Source of the DNA: Solirubrobacteraceae bacterium | Lineage (GTDB): Bacteria > Actinomycetota > Thermoleophilia > Solirubrobacterales > Solirubrobacteraceae | Assembly: GCA_025935735.1 (NCBI GenBank) | Contig: JAICUS010000032.1 | Location: 1 to 20,447, forward strand | DNA length: 20,447 nt | Reading direction: 5' to 3' | Part shown: piece by piece, positions 6,883-14,000 of the stretch | Layout: every line of letters starts with the position of its first letter | How positions within the stretch are numbered: position 1 is the first letter of the stretch | Made by a program: the position numbers and the translations under genes | The notes under the pieces: generated by a model | Databases searched by the model: none | What the model saw: the letters and a program-made list of their open reading frames with translations, nothing else | What the model was told of the DNA's origin: nothing

Positions 6883-7560
6883 TCAGTCGTCGCCGCGGCG
6901 GACGATCCCGCGCTCGACGGCCTCCGCCGCCAGCGCCGCGCGCTTCTGGTTCTGCGGCAGCGACTCCAGCCCGAAGAGCTCGAACAGCCGCCCGAGCGTG
7001 CCCTTGACCGTCTCCACCGACAGGAAGAGCTCGTCGGCGATGTCGCGGTTGGACGCCGGCGCGGCGTAGCGCTGCTCGCCCAGCGGGCGGCACAACGCCT
7101 GCAGCACGCGCAGCTGCGCGGGCGAGATGTCCAGGGCCGCTCCCTGCAGCGAGGTGCGCGTGGCCGTGGGCGACGTGTGCGACGGCACGCAGAACGCGAT
7201 CACGGTCCGGCCGACCGCCACCACGTCGCCGCCGCGCAGCCGCCGGCGGCCATGGAGGCGCTCGTTGTTGACGAACGTCCCGTTGTGCGAGAGCCCCTCG
7301 TCGCACAGGACCCAGTCCGAGCCGATCCGCTCGAGCTCCGCGTGCAGCCGCGACACCTCGGGGTCCCACGGCAGCGGCACGTCGCTCGACGCGCGCCGCC
7401 CGACGGTCACGCGCTCGCGGTCGTCGGGCAGCTCGACGATGATCTGGCGGTCCTCGCCGTCGCGATAGAGCAGGAACGGCTCACCGCGACGCTCCGCCTG
7501 GATCCGCGCGGCCAACTCGAACGGCCGGGCGCTGTGCGGATCGAGCGGGGCCCTGTTCAC
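6883..7560 (-). CDS. FHA-domain protein with C-terminal helix-turn-helix (phosphothreonine-responsive regulator)
   Basis: This 225-residue cytoplasmic protein has a forkhead-associated domain at about 28-125. It carries the conserved VGRR (53-56), SRLHAEL (70-76) and SHNGTFVN (91-98) motifs whose Arg, Ser and Asn contact phosphothreonine. The C-terminal part (about 144-220) starts ISPAQLRVLQALCRPLG and holds an HTH-like segment NRDIADELFLSVETVKGTLG (171-190), close to LuxR-type recognition helices. FHA plus HTH implies a transcription factor controlled by binding a phosphorylated protein, or by its own phosphorylation. The kinase gene converging on it makes this a likely kinase-effector pair. 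GTG 7560 is chosen because TAGTCT ends 6 nt upstream and no ribosome site is present. Domain calls are strong; the link to the kinase is inferred from position. Confidence 0.88.
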   Translation of the reverse strand: MNRAPLDPHSARPFELAARIQAERRGEPFLLYRDGEDRQIIVELPDDRERVTVGRRASSDVPLPWDPEVSRLHAELERIGSDWVLCDEGLSHNGTFVNNERLHGRRRLRGGDVVAVGRTVIAFCVPSHTSPTATRTSLQGAALDISPAQLRVLQALCRPLGEQRYAAPASNRDIADELFLSVETVKGTLGRLFELFGLESLPQNQKRAALAAEAVERGIVRRGDD

Positions 7561-7566
7561 GAGGCG

Positions 7567-7572
7567 AGACTA
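7567..7572 (-). promoter_or_regulatory. -10 box TAGTCT for FHA-HTH gene, leaderless spacing
   Basis: TAGTCT on the minus strand ends 6 nt before GTG 7560. It matches TANNNT exactly, and there is no Shine-Dalgarno sequence. Confidence 0.5.
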
Positions 7573-7673
7573 CTCCCGCCCAGCCGCGGCCGGGACCCAC
7601 CAGGGTGGCGGCGCGACGACACCCGGCGCGCGAACGGAGCAGGATCCGAGAAGCGCTGCCGGGCCGGCGTTCT

Positions 7674-7679
7674 TAGCAT
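7674..7679 (+). promoter_or_regulatory. -10 box TAGCAT for VOC gene, leaderless spacing
   Basis: TAGCAT ends 7 nt before ATG 7687. The 16 bases from the box through the ATG differ at only two positions from those before ATG 3954, suggesting a shared promoter type. Confidence 0.55.
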
Positions 7680-7686
7680 CGGCGGC

Positions 7687-8346
7687 ATGGCTTCCATCGA
7701 CTTCCTCACCCTCGACGTGACCGACCCCGAAGCGGCCCGCCGCTTCTACTCGACCGCGTTCGGGCTGGGACCCGAGCTGCGGCTGCAGGCCGCGGACGCG
7801 CCGACGAGCGGGTTCCGCGGGTTCACCGTTTCGCTGCTGGTGTCCGGGCCCGCGACGGTCGGCGCGCTCGTCGACTCCGCCATCGCCGCCGGTGCCACGG
7901 CGCTCAAGCCGGCCGCGAAGTCGTTCTGGGGCTTCGGCGGCGTCGTGCAGGCGCCGGACGGGACGATCTGGAAGGTCGCCGCGTCGAACAAGAAGGACAA
8001 GGGGCCGGCCACGCGGGAGATCGACCGGGTCGTGCTGCTGCTGGGCTGCGAGGACGTCAAGGCGAGCAAGCGGTTCTACGTCGAGCGCGGGCTGGCCGTG
8101 GCGAAGAGCTTCGGCGGCAGGTACGTGGAGTTCGACATGCCGGCCGGGAGCGTGGGTCTCGGGCTCTACGGGCGCCGGGCGCTGGCCAAGGACGCCGGGC
8201 TCGCGCCGGAGGGCAGCGGGTCGCACCGGCTGATCCTCGGCGGCGACGCCGGGCCGTTCACGGACCCGGACGGGTTCGCCTGGGAGCGCGCGGCGGCCGA
8301 CGGCATTCGCTCCGCGGGCTCCACGGCCGCGGCGCCCGTCGTCTGA
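7687..8346 (+). CDS. VOC-superfamily (glyoxalase/bleomycin-resistance-like) two-module protein
   Basis: This 219-residue protein has two vicinal-oxygen-chelate modules. Module 1 (about 1-98) begins [20 protein letters not shown], a typical glyoxalase-like first strand and helix, and ends [11 protein letters not shown]. Module 2 (about 109-205) begins [20 protein letters not shown] and ends [10 protein letters not shown]. Two modules form the standard metal-binding cradle. The usual strand-1 His/Gln ligand is not obvious ('FLTLDV', 'VVLLLG'), although the late Glu/Trp positions remain, so it may bind a ligand without being a lyase. Substrate is unknown. It has its own leaderless-type promoter, is divergent from the FHA-HTH gene across 126 bp, and is followed on the other strand by a decayed aldo/keto reductase. 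Family sure, function open. Confidence 0.85.
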   Translation: MASIDFLTLDVTDPEAARRFYSTAFGLGPELRLQAADAPTSGFRGFTVSLLVSGPATVGALVDSAIAAGATALKPAAKSFWGFGGVVQAPDGTIWKVAASNKKDKGPATREIDRVVLLLGCEDVKASKRFYVERGLAVAKSFGGRYVEFDMPAGSVGLGLYGRRALAKDAGLAPEGSGSHRLILGGDAGPFTDPDGFAWERAAADGIRSAGSTAAAPVV

Positions 8347-8366
8347 GCGCCGCGCGGATGTGCTGG

Positions 8367-8886
8367 TCACACCTGCAATGGCTCTCCCAGGATCGCCTGG
8401 ACGCGCTCCATGCGCTCGGCTGGCAGGGGCCCGCGGCCGGCGGCGGCCACGTTCTCCCGCACCTGGGCGACGGTGCGGAACCCGGGGAGCGGGAGCGTCG
8501 CCGGGCTGCGGCCCCAGATCCAGGCGAGCGCGCCCTGGACGAGGGTGCGCCCGTCGGCGGTGAGCTCGTCGCGAACCGCGGCGATGCGCTCGAGGTGGCG
8601 CTCCATCGCGCCGCCTGAGTCGAAGCAGTCCCACCGCCGGCAGCGCATCCGGGCGGTAGCGGCCGCTCAACAGGCCGTCGTCGCGCCGCCCGGCGAGCGC
8701 CCGGCCGAGCACGCGCTCGCTGTGGCCGCAGCCGTAGACGTCGGCGGTGTCGAACAGCGTGACGCCGCGGTCGAGCGCCTCGCGGATCGCGCGGATGGAC
8801 TCCTCGTCGTCCACCTCTCCCCAGCCCGCGGGCCGGCCGCCGGACGTCCACGGGCCGCCGATCGCCCAGCAGCCGAGGCCCTCCAA
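8367..8886 (-). pseudogene. Aldo/keto reductase pseudogene (start lost, internal deletion, frameshift)
   Basis: Three blocks of an aldo/keto reductase survive in the right order. The first, from 8886, reads [11 protein letters not shown], then [20 protein letters not shown], the early NADP-site and catalytic Asp/Tyr region. It then jumps near 8680 directly to [14 protein letters not shown], which in intact enzymes lies well over 100 residues later, so the part carrying the catalytic Lys and His is deleted. Near 8645 the frame shifts into [20 protein letters not shown] and continues to the normal C-terminal end [20 protein letters not shown], stop at 8367. The N-terminal end is also gone: a TAA directly precedes the TTG at 8886. 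About half of a normal ~330-residue protein remains, and it cannot be active. It lies just after the DoxX-like gene on the same strand and is not a simple copy of the intact reductase at 9294-10277. Confidence 0.85.
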
Positions 8887-8904
8887 TTATGAGATCGGCC
8901 TCGG

Positions 8905-9255
8905 TCACCGGCGGTAGGCGAGGTCGGCGGTCAGCGCCGCCGCGGCCAGGAGCAGGAAGAACACCGCTCCGCCGACCTGCCGGTCGTGGACGCGCAGGTG
9001 GGCCGTCACGGCGCAGATGAAGTACAGGACGAGCCCGATCGCCGCCGTCGTCCCGAGCGCCGGCACGACGAGGCCCGTGAGCAGCCCGGCCGCGCCGCAG
9101 GCCAGCACCGTGCCGAGCGGCACCATCCAGCGCCGCGAGACCCGGACGCGGTCGGCGACGACCTTGACCGACTCGGCGCCGGCGAAGTTCAGGCACGCGG
9201 CATAGCCGTTCGCGAGCGCCGCCAGGATCGTCATGGCCAGGTAGGTGACGTGCAT
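8905..9255 (-). CDS. DoxX-like integral membrane protein
   Basis: This 116-residue protein has four predicted membrane segments, at about residues 4-24, 43-66, 69-88 and 94-113 (for example VPLGTVLACGAAGLLTGLVV and AAIGLVLYFICAVTAHL). Size, four helices, and the 'NFAGAESVKVVADRVRVSRR' loop followed by 'W.vPLG' fit the DoxX-like family (PF13564/PF07681), small membrane proteins tied in some cases to redox or oxidative stress roles but mostly uncharacterised. The start is taken as ATG 9255; AAGGGGG is present but only about 1 nt away, so the start is not certain (a second ATG is 7 codons inside). It lies 38 nt after the intact aldo/keto reductase on the same strand and is probably co-transcribed with it. 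Confidence 0.78.
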   Translation of the reverse strand: MHVTYLAMTILAALANGYAACLNFAGAESVKVVADRVRVSRRWMVPLGTVLACGAAGLLTGLVVPALGTTAAIGLVLYFICAVTAHLRVHDRQVGGAVFFLLLAAAALTADLAYRR

Positions 9256-9293
9256 ACCCCCTTGGACACGCGCCGCCGGCAGAACCTGACCGC

Positions 9294-10277
9294 TCACCAG
9301 CGGTCGTGCACGTGCGGGCGGATGCGCCGCGCGTAGACCTCCGCGATCCGGGCCATCGTGTCCTCGCCGAGCGCCGGCAGGCCGGCGGCCGCCGCGTTCG
9401 CCTGCGCCTGCTCGGGGTTGCGCGCGCCGGGGATCACCGTCGAGACGGGCTCGTGCATGAGGATCCAGCGCAGCGTCATCTGCGCCATCGTCGCCCCGTC
9501 CGGCACGAGCGGCCGCAGCTCGTCGACCGCGTCGAGGCCGGCCTCGAAGGGCACGCCGGCGAACGTCTCGCCCACGTCGAAGGCCTCGCCGTGACGGTTG
9601 AAGTTGCGATGGTCGTCGGCGGCGAACGTCGAGTCGCGGCTGAGCTTGCCCGTCAGCAGCCCGGAGGCGAGCGGGACCCGGACGATGATCCCGACGCCGC
9701 GCCTCGCGGCCTCGGCGAACAGCAGGTCGGCCGGCCGCTCGCGGAACGGGTTGAAGATGATCTGCACCGTCGCCACGTTCGGGTACTCGATCGCCTTCAG
9801 CGCCTCCTCCACCCGCTCCACGCTCACCCCATAGGCGGCGATCCGGCCCTCCTCGACCATCCGCTCGAGGTCGTCGAAGACCTCGGGGTGGTAGTAGAGG
9901 CCGGTCGGCGGGCAGTGCAGCTGGACGAGGTCGAGCGTCTCCATGCCGAGGTTCTCGCGCGAGCGGTCGTTCCACGCCCGGAAGTGCTCGGGCGAGTAGT
10001 TCTCCACCGTCTGGTCCAGCCGCCGGCCCATCTTCGTCGCCACGAACAGGCCGTCGTCCGCCCGCTCACGGCGCAGCCGGCCGACCAGCCGCTCGGAGCG
10101 CCCGTCGCCATAGACGTCGGCGGTGTCGAAGAACGTCACGCCCGCGTCCGCGGCGGCGTGCAGCGTGGCCACCGCGGCGTCCTCGTCGACGTCGCCCCAG
10201 TCGCCGCCGATCTGCCAGGCGCCGAAGCCGATCTCTGAGACGTCGCGGCCCAGCCGCCCGATGCTCCGTCGATTCAT
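9294..10277 (-). CDS. Aldo/keto reductase family oxidoreductase
   Basis: This 327-residue enzyme is a full-length aldo/keto reductase, an NAD(P)H-dependent (beta/alpha)8-barrel that interconverts carbonyls and alcohols in the cytoplasm. The N-terminus RRSIGRLGRDVSEIGFGAWQ is typical. The catalytic tetrad is visible: Asp51 and Tyr56 in FFDTADVYG, Lys82 in VATKMG and His121 in LVQLHC. The cofactor-binding C-terminal segment includes STVIPGARNPEQAQANAAAA. I start at ATG 10277 rather than at GTG 10301 upstream, because family members begin within a few residues of 'R.LG..V' and because TATACG lies 7 nt upstream. It follows the acyl-CoA synthetase gene by 36 nt and precedes the DoxX-like gene, so it may be the tail of the leftward catabolic arm while also having its own promoter. 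The substrate is not evident. Confidence 0.92.
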   Translation of the reverse strand: MNRRSIGRLGRDVSEIGFGAWQIGGDWGDVDEDAAVATLHAAADAGVTFFDTADVYGDGRSERLVGRLRRERADDGLFVATKMGRRLDQTVENYSPEHFRAWNDRSRENLGMETLDLVQLHCPPTGLYYHPEVFDDLERMVEEGRIAAYGVSVERVEEALKAIEYPNVATVQIIFNPFRERPADLLFAEAARRGVGIIVRVPLASGLLTGKLSRDSTFAADDHRNFNRHGEAFDVGETFAGVPFEAGLDAVDELRPLVPDGATMAQMTLRWILMHEPVSTVIPGARNPEQAQANAAAAGLPALGEDTMARIAEVYARRIRPHVHDRW

Positions 10278-10284
10278 GCCTCTT

Positions 10285-10290
10285 CGTATA
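10285..10290 (-). promoter_or_regulatory. -10-like TATACG for aldo/keto reductase, leaderless spacing
   Basis: TATACG on the minus strand ends 7 nt before ATG 10277, inside the 36-nt gap after the acyl-CoA synthetase gene. The 7-nt spacer contains GAGG, but too close to the ATG for normal ribosome binding. It matches the consensus in T1 and A2 but not T6. Confidence 0.35.
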
Positions 10291-10313
10291 GCGAGGCGCA
10301 CGCCTGCCGGCGC

Positions 10314-11927
10314 TCAGCCGAGCTCGCCGGCGATCAGGCGGTCGCGCAGGACGTGCTTGCGCACCTTGCCCGAGCCGGTCAATGGGAAGGCGTCGACGAA
10401 CGCCCAGCGGCGCGGGGTCTTGAAGCCGGCGAGGCGGGCGCGGCAGAAGTCGGTGAGCTCCTCGGCCGTGGGCGGCGGGTCGCCAACGGCACGCACGACC
10501 GCGGCGACCTGCTCTCCCCAGACGGGGTCGGGGACGCCGACGACGGCGACGTCGGCCACCCGCGGATGGGCGAACAGCACCAGCTCGATCTCGCGCGGGT
10601 AGATGTTCTCGCCGCCGCGGATGATCATCTCCTTCACGCGGCCCTCGATCCGGCAGTGGCCGCGCTCGTTCATCGCGCCGAGGTCGCCGGTGTGCAGCCA
10701 GCCGTCGGCGTCGATGGCGGCGGCGGTGGCCTGCGGGTCGTCGAGGTAGCCGTCCATCACCAGGTAGCCGCGGGCGCAGACCTCGCCGATCGCGCCGCAG
10801 GCCACCGGCCGGCCCGTGGCCACGTCGGCGATCTTGACCTCGGTCTGGGGCAGCGGGCGGCCCACGGTCTCGGCGCGGTCCTCGGGCGCGTCGTCGAGCC
10901 GGCCGAGCGTGATCGAGCAGTGCGCCTCGGTCTGCGCGAACGTGATGGCGAACCGCAGGCCGAGCGTCGCCTCGACGCGGCGGACGAGGTCGGCGGGCAC
11001 CTGCGCGCCGCCGGCGACCGCGTAGCGCAGCGAGCTCAGGTCGCGCCGCGGCAGGTCCGGGTGGGCGAGCAGCGCGATCAGCATCGTCGGCACGCCGCCG
11101 AGCATCGCGCCGCGGTAGGCCTCGATCAGCTCGAGCTGGAGCGCCGGGTCGAAGTGCGGCATCAGCACCAGCGTCCCGCCGGTGGCGGCCGCGCCGAGCG
11201 CCATCATCGCGCAGCCGGCGATGTGGAACAGCGGCATCGGGCTCACCCACGCCTCGCCCGGCACGGCGCCGACCGCCGCCGCCGCGAACCGGGCGTTGTT
11301 GGTGAGCCCGCGGTGGTTGAGCACCGCCCCCTTCGGGCGCCCGGTCGTGCCCGACGTGTAGAGGATCTGCGCCGGCTCGCCCGGCGAGACGGACGGCAGC
11401 GCGGCACCGCTGTCCCCCGAGTCGCAGAACCGCTCCCAGTCGGCGAAGCGGATGAGCTCGCGCAGCGCCGGCAGCTCGCCGCGGAGGTCCGCGACGGTCG
11501 CCGCGAGCGGGTTGCCGCGCCACTCGTCGACGACGCACACGCCCGCCGCGCCCGAGTGGCGCAGGACGTGCCGCAGCTCCTCGGCGCGGTTCGCGGGGTT
11601 GACGGTCACCAGCGTGAGGCCGGCCAGCGCGGCGGCGTACTCCAGCAGCACCCACTCCGGGACGTTGTGCGCGCACACCGCGACGCGCTCGCCAGGCTGG
11701 AAGCGGCTAAGCAGGGCGCGGGCGGCCCGCTCGGCGTCGGCCAGCAGCTGCCCGTAGGTCCACTCCCGGCGCTCCGCCGCCGCCGGCGCGCCGGCCACCA
11801 GCGCGAGGTCGTCCGGCGCCCGGTCGGCCGCCGCCCGCAGCAGGTCGCCGAGCGTGGTGTCGAGCACGGGTTCGGAGCGGTCGGCCGCCCAGTGCGCCGC
11901 GGTGAGCGCGGTGTGAGTGCGCGTCAT
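10314..11927 (-). CDS. Acyl-CoA synthetase / AMP-dependent CoA ligase
   Basis: This 537-residue cytoplasmic enzyme should activate a carboxylic acid to its CoA thioester through an acyl-adenylate. The signature loop is YTSGTTGRPKGAV (190-202). Later come the adenylate-site TFAQTEAHC, the hinge region DGWLHTGDLG followed by GRVKEMIIRGGENIYPREIE, and the C-terminal catalytic lysine in TGSGKVRK (Lys521). Length and motifs match class I adenylate-forming ligases for fatty, aromatic or alicyclic acids (FadD/cyclohexanecarboxylate-CoA ligase-like); chain length cannot be told. It lies 33 nt after the cupin gene on the same strand and before the aldo/keto reductase. A TAGTGT box with leaderless spacing falls in that short gap, so it may be transcribed both from the FAH/cupin promoter and from its own. 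Confidence 0.93.
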   Translation of the reverse strand: MTRTHTALTAAHWAADRSEPVLDTTLGDLLRAAADRAPDDLALVAGAPAAAERREWTYGQLLADAERAARALLSRFQPGERVAVCAHNVPEWVLLEYAAALAGLTLVTVNPANRAEELRHVLRHSGAAGVCVVDEWRGNPLAATVADLRGELPALRELIRFADWERFCDSGDSGAALPSVSPGEPAQILYTSGTTGRPKGAVLNHRGLTNNARFAAAAVGAVPGEAWVSPMPLFHIAGCAMMALGAAATGGTLVLMPHFDPALQLELIEAYRGAMLGGVPTMLIALLAHPDLPRRDLSSLRYAVAGGAQVPADLVRRVEATLGLRFAITFAQTEAHCSITLGRLDDAPEDRAETVGRPLPQTEVKIADVATGRPVACGAIGEVCARGYLVMDGYLDDPQATAAAIDADGWLHTGDLGAMNERGHCRIEGRVKEMIIRGGENIYPREIELVLFAHPRVADVAVVGVPDPVWGEQVAAVVRAVGDPPPTAEELTDFCRARLAGFKTPRRWAFVDAFPLTGSGKVRKHVLRDRLIAGELG

Positions 11928-11934
11928 GGGGGCG

Positions 11935-11940
11935 ACACTA
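11935..11940 (-). promoter_or_regulatory. -10 box TAGTGT for acyl-CoA synthetase, leaderless spacing
   Basis: TAGTGT on the minus strand ends 7 nt before ATG 11927. It is an exact TANNNT match in the 33-nt gap behind the cupin gene, and no Shine-Dalgarno sequence is present. Confidence 0.5.
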
Positions 11941-11960
11941 CGCTCCCGCGGCGCCCGCGA

Positions 11961-12275
11961 TCAACGGTCGCGCAGGCGCCAGACGTTCAGCGTGACCACG
12001 GTCTCGCCGTCCTCCGGCACCGACGCGCTGTGGGGCACGCCGCCGGGGATGATCGCCAGCTCGCCCGGCGAGAGCGGGGCCGGGCGGCCGTCGACCACGA
12101 AGTCGACCGTCCCGCCCGCGGTGACGAAGGTGACCTGGTCCTCCGGGTGCGAGTGCGTCTCCCACGCACAGCCCGGCTCGTAGCGGTAGACGGTGACGGT
12201 CAGCTGGTCGGTGTCCTCGGTGGCCCCGAAGATGCCGGGGCGCACCTCGGTGAACTCGCGGTCGCCGAAGACCAC
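11961..12275 (-). CDS. Small single-domain cupin protein
   Basis: This 104-residue protein is one cupin barrel. Motif 1 reads WETHSHPEDQVTFVTAGGTV (His41, His43, Gln47 where Glu is usual); motif 2 reads LAIIPGGVPHSA (His82). Three histidines are enough to hold a divalent metal. Proteins of this size act as small dioxygenases, isomerases or binding proteins; no particular reaction can be assigned. Its GTG start directly follows the TAG stop of FAH hydrolase 1, with no base between, and GGGGG lies just upstream inside that gene, so the two are almost certainly translated in coupled fashion and work in one pathway. It is followed by the acyl-CoA synthetase. It is far shorter than bicupin gentisate dioxygenases, so it is not one of those. 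Confidence 0.85.
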   Translation of the reverse strand: MVFGDREFTEVRPGIFGATEDTDQLTVTVYRYEPGCAWETHSHPEDQVTFVTAGGTVDFVVDGRPAPLSPGELAIIPGGVPHSASVPEDGETVVTLNVWRLRDR

Positions 12276-13127
12276 CTACACCCCCGCGTGCACGTCGGCC
12301 CAGGCGACCACGCGGTTGCGCAGCGTGCCGACGTTCTGGATCTCGCACTCCACCTGGTCGCCCGGCTTGAGATACAGCGACATCGGGTCGTCGGAGAAGC
12401 CGGCCACGCCCGACACCGTGCCCGTGGAGACGATGTCGCCCGGCGAGTAGCCCATCGGCGAATAGTGGCTGATGATCTCCGGGATCGTCACCGACATGCG
12501 GCTGGTGTGCGAGACCTGGCGCGACTCGCCGTTGACCCGCAGCTCCATCGCCAGGTCGTGCGGGTCGCCCACCTCGTCGGGGGTGACGATCCACGGGCCG
12601 ATCGGGCAGAACGTGTCGATGCCCTTCGACAGGCTGAACACGCCCGACTTCATCTCCTCGCGCTGGATGTCGCGCGCGGTGATGTCGTTGAAGATCAGAT
12701 AGCCGGCGATGTAGTCGGAGGCCTCCTCGGGCGAGAAGAACTTGCCCGCCCTGCCGATCACGACCGCCAGCTCGAGCTCGTAGTCCATCTCGCTGGTCAG
12801 CCCGTCCGGCGGATAGACGATCGCCTCGTCCGGGCCGATGATCGCGTCGACGTTCTGGAAGAACACGATCCACGGCAGCACCGGGTGCGACCAGTTGACG
12901 TTGCGCGACTCCTCGTCGTGCTCGCGGAAGTTGCCCGCCGTGTGGAAGAACTTCTTGGGCACGATCGGCGCGCGCAGCCTGACGTCGGCCAGCGTGAGCG
13001 TCTCCCCCGTCTCGCCCGCCTCCTGGCCGCGCTCGTAGTACGTGCGCATGTCCGGCACGTCGAGCGCGATCACGCGGTCGCCCTCGACGCGACCCACCTT
13101 GCCGTCGTCGAACGTGACGAGCTTCAT
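12276..13127 (-). CDS. Fumarylacetoacetate hydrolase (FAH) family protein, leftward arm
   Basis: This 283-residue enzyme belongs to the FAH superfamily, which hydrolyses, decarboxylates or isomerises 2,4-dioxo or 2-hydroxy-dienoic acids at a Mg/Mn site. The metal ligands are visible as Glu117 and Glu119 in MDYELELAVVIG and Asp148 in LIFNDITARD, followed by FSLSKGIDTFCPIGPWIV and the late substrate-loop region DIVSTGTVSGVAG. It has a longer N-terminal segment than its rightward neighbour (KKFFHTAGNFREHDEE), so the two are different subfamilies. It starts at ATG 13127 with GGGGATCGGGG just upstream, so unlike many genes here it has a leader. The probable -10 is TAGAGT in the shared palindrome. 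It is the first gene of the leftward arm and abuts the cupin gene. The C-C bond cleaved is unknown. Confidence 0.92.
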   Translation of the reverse strand: MKLVTFDDGKVGRVEGDRVIALDVPDMRTYYERGQEAGETGETLTLADVRLRAPIVPKKFFHTAGNFREHDEESRNVNWSHPVLPWIVFFQNVDAIIGPDEAIVYPPDGLTSEMDYELELAVVIGRAGKFFSPEEASDYIAGYLIFNDITARDIQREEMKSGVFSLSKGIDTFCPIGPWIVTPDEVGDPHDLAMELRVNGESRQVSHTSRMSVTIPEIISHYSPMGYSPGDIVSTGTVSGVAGFSDDPMSLYLKPGDQVECEIQNVGTLRNRVVAWADVHAGV

Positions 13128-13169
13128 CCCCGATCCCCAGTCCTGTAGGCGAACACCAATCTTGCATAC

Positions 13170-13175
13170 ACTCTA
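13170..13175 (-). promoter_or_regulatory. -10 box TAGAGT for the leftward FAH gene
   Basis: TAGAGT on the minus strand matches TANNNT. A start about 7 nt downstream would leave a leader of roughly 35 nt carrying the GGGG-rich ribosome site before ATG 13127. It lies in the left arm of the palindrome. Confidence 0.4.
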
Positions 13176-13185
13176 CGGATCTGCG

Positions 13186-13191
13186 TAGACT
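13186..13191 (+). promoter_or_regulatory. -10 box TAGACT for the rightward FAH gene, leaderless spacing
   Basis: TAGACT ends 8 nt before ATG 13200. The right palindrome arm reaches to the last base before the ATG, so a bound repressor would cover -10, start site and initiation codon. Confidence 0.5.
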
Positions 13192-13199
13192 TACGCAAG

Positions 13200-14000
13200 A
13201 TGCGGGTGGCCAACCTGGGCGAGCGCCTCGTGCTGATCGAGGGCGACGGAGCGATCGACGTCGAGCGCGCGTCCGGCGGGCGCTTCGCCGCCGACCCCCA
13301 GGCCGCCTATGAGCGCTGGGACGAGCTCGCCGCCTGGGCGCGGGGCGCCACCGGCGGCGAGCCATATGATCCCGCGGCACTCGGCCCGCCGGTGCCGCGG
13401 CCGCGCCAGGTGTTCGCGCTCGGACTCAACTACGCGCTGCACGCCCGCGAGGCCGGCCTCGAGCTGCCGCCGATGCCGCTGACCTTCACCAAGTTCCCGT
13501 CGTGCCTGACCGGGCCGCGCGCCGAGGTCCGCGTGGCCACGCCGCGGGTCGACTGGGAGGTGGAGCTGGCGGTGGTGATGGGCCCGGCCGGCCGGGTCGC
13601 CGGCTTCACCGTCGGCCAGGACCTCTCGGCGCGCGACGTGCAGATGCAGGGCGCGCCGCCGCAGTTCAGCCTGGGCAAGTCGTTCCCCGGCTTCGGCCCC
13701 ACCGGGCCGTGGGTGGTCACGCCGGACGCGCTCCCCGACCCCGGCGACATGGCCATCGAGTGCTGGGTCAACGGCGAGCGGATGCAGTCGGACCGCACGT
13801 CGTCGATGCTGTTCGGCGTGGGCGAGATCGTGGAACGGCTGTCGGCGATCTGCGCGCTGCTCCCCGGCGACCTGATCTTCACCGGCACGCCGGCCGGCGT
13901 GGGCAGCCGCATGGACCCGCCGCGCTACCTGCGGCCCGGCGACGAGCTGGTGAGCACGATCGAGGGCATCGGCTCGATCACGACGCGGTTCGTGGCGTGA
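13200..14000 (+). CDS. Fumarylacetoacetate hydrolase (FAH) family protein, rightward arm
   Basis: This 266-residue enzyme is a second FAH superfamily member. Metal ligands are Glu120 and Glu122 in VDWEVELAVVMG and Asp141 in VGQDLSARDVQ; an active-site-type lysine is Lys160 in FSLGKSFPGFGPTGPWVV; and LPGDLIFTGTPAGVGS is the typical C-terminal loop. The motif set is close to acylpyruvate hydrolases, 2-hydroxyhepta-2,4-diene-1,7-dioate isomerases and 2,4-diketo-3-deoxy-sugar-acid hydrolases, which sequence alone does not separate. It opens the rightward arm and overlaps the next gene by GTGA. Two FAH proteins of different subtype face each other across one operator, suggesting successive steps, such as isomerase and hydrolase, in the same route. 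Confidence 0.93.
   Translation: MRVANLGERLVLIEGDGAIDVERASGGRFAADPQAAYERWDELAAWARGATGGEPYDPAALGPPVPRPRQVFALGLNYALHAREAGLELPPMPLTFTKFPSCLTGPRAEVRVATPRVDWEVELAVVMGPAGRVAGFTVGQDLSARDVQMQGAPPQFSLGKSFPGFGPTGPWVVTPDALPDPGDMAIECWVNGERMQSDRTSSMLFGVGEIVERLSAICALLPGDLIFTGTPAGVGSRMDPPRYLRPGDELVSTIEGIGSITTRFVA

Larger units (their letters stand above)
13161..13199. promoter_or_regulatory. 39-bp near-palindromic operator in the divergent promoter of the two FAH genes
   Basis: CTTGC (13161-13165) mirrors GCAAG (13195-13199), and TCTACG (13172-13177) mirrors CGTAGA (13184-13189) around a 6-nt centre. The arms differ by one inserted base and about two mismatches. The right arm contains the plus-strand -10 TAGACT, the left arm the minus-strand -10 TAGAGT. 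A dimeric regulator bound here would cover both promoters. The regulator is not encoded in this window as far as I can see. Confidence 0.65.

Noticed and set aside
4679..7369. 896-codon minus-strand open frame across the kinase gene
   Set aside because: Arg/Ala/Gly-rich composition without motifs. It overlaps the FHA-HTH gene in another frame and the complete kinase on the other strand.
11961..12275. Gentisate 1,2-dioxygenase, which would make this a gentisate pathway with a fumarylpyruvate hydrolase
   Set aside because: The protein is a single small cupin of 104 residues. Gentisate dioxygenases are bicupins over three times as long, and no maleylpyruvate isomerase is present.
10353..13148. 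931-codon plus-strand open frame opposite the acyl-CoA synthetase, cupin and FAH genes
   Set aside because: It is the mirror of three well-supported genes and is rich in His, Arg, Val and Asp from complementary codons. No recognisable domain.
12276..14000. Two adjacent FAH genes as a recent inverted duplication
   Set aside because: The proteins differ in N-terminal architecture and in most residues outside the metal-site motifs, so they are separate subfamilies rather than a fresh duplication.
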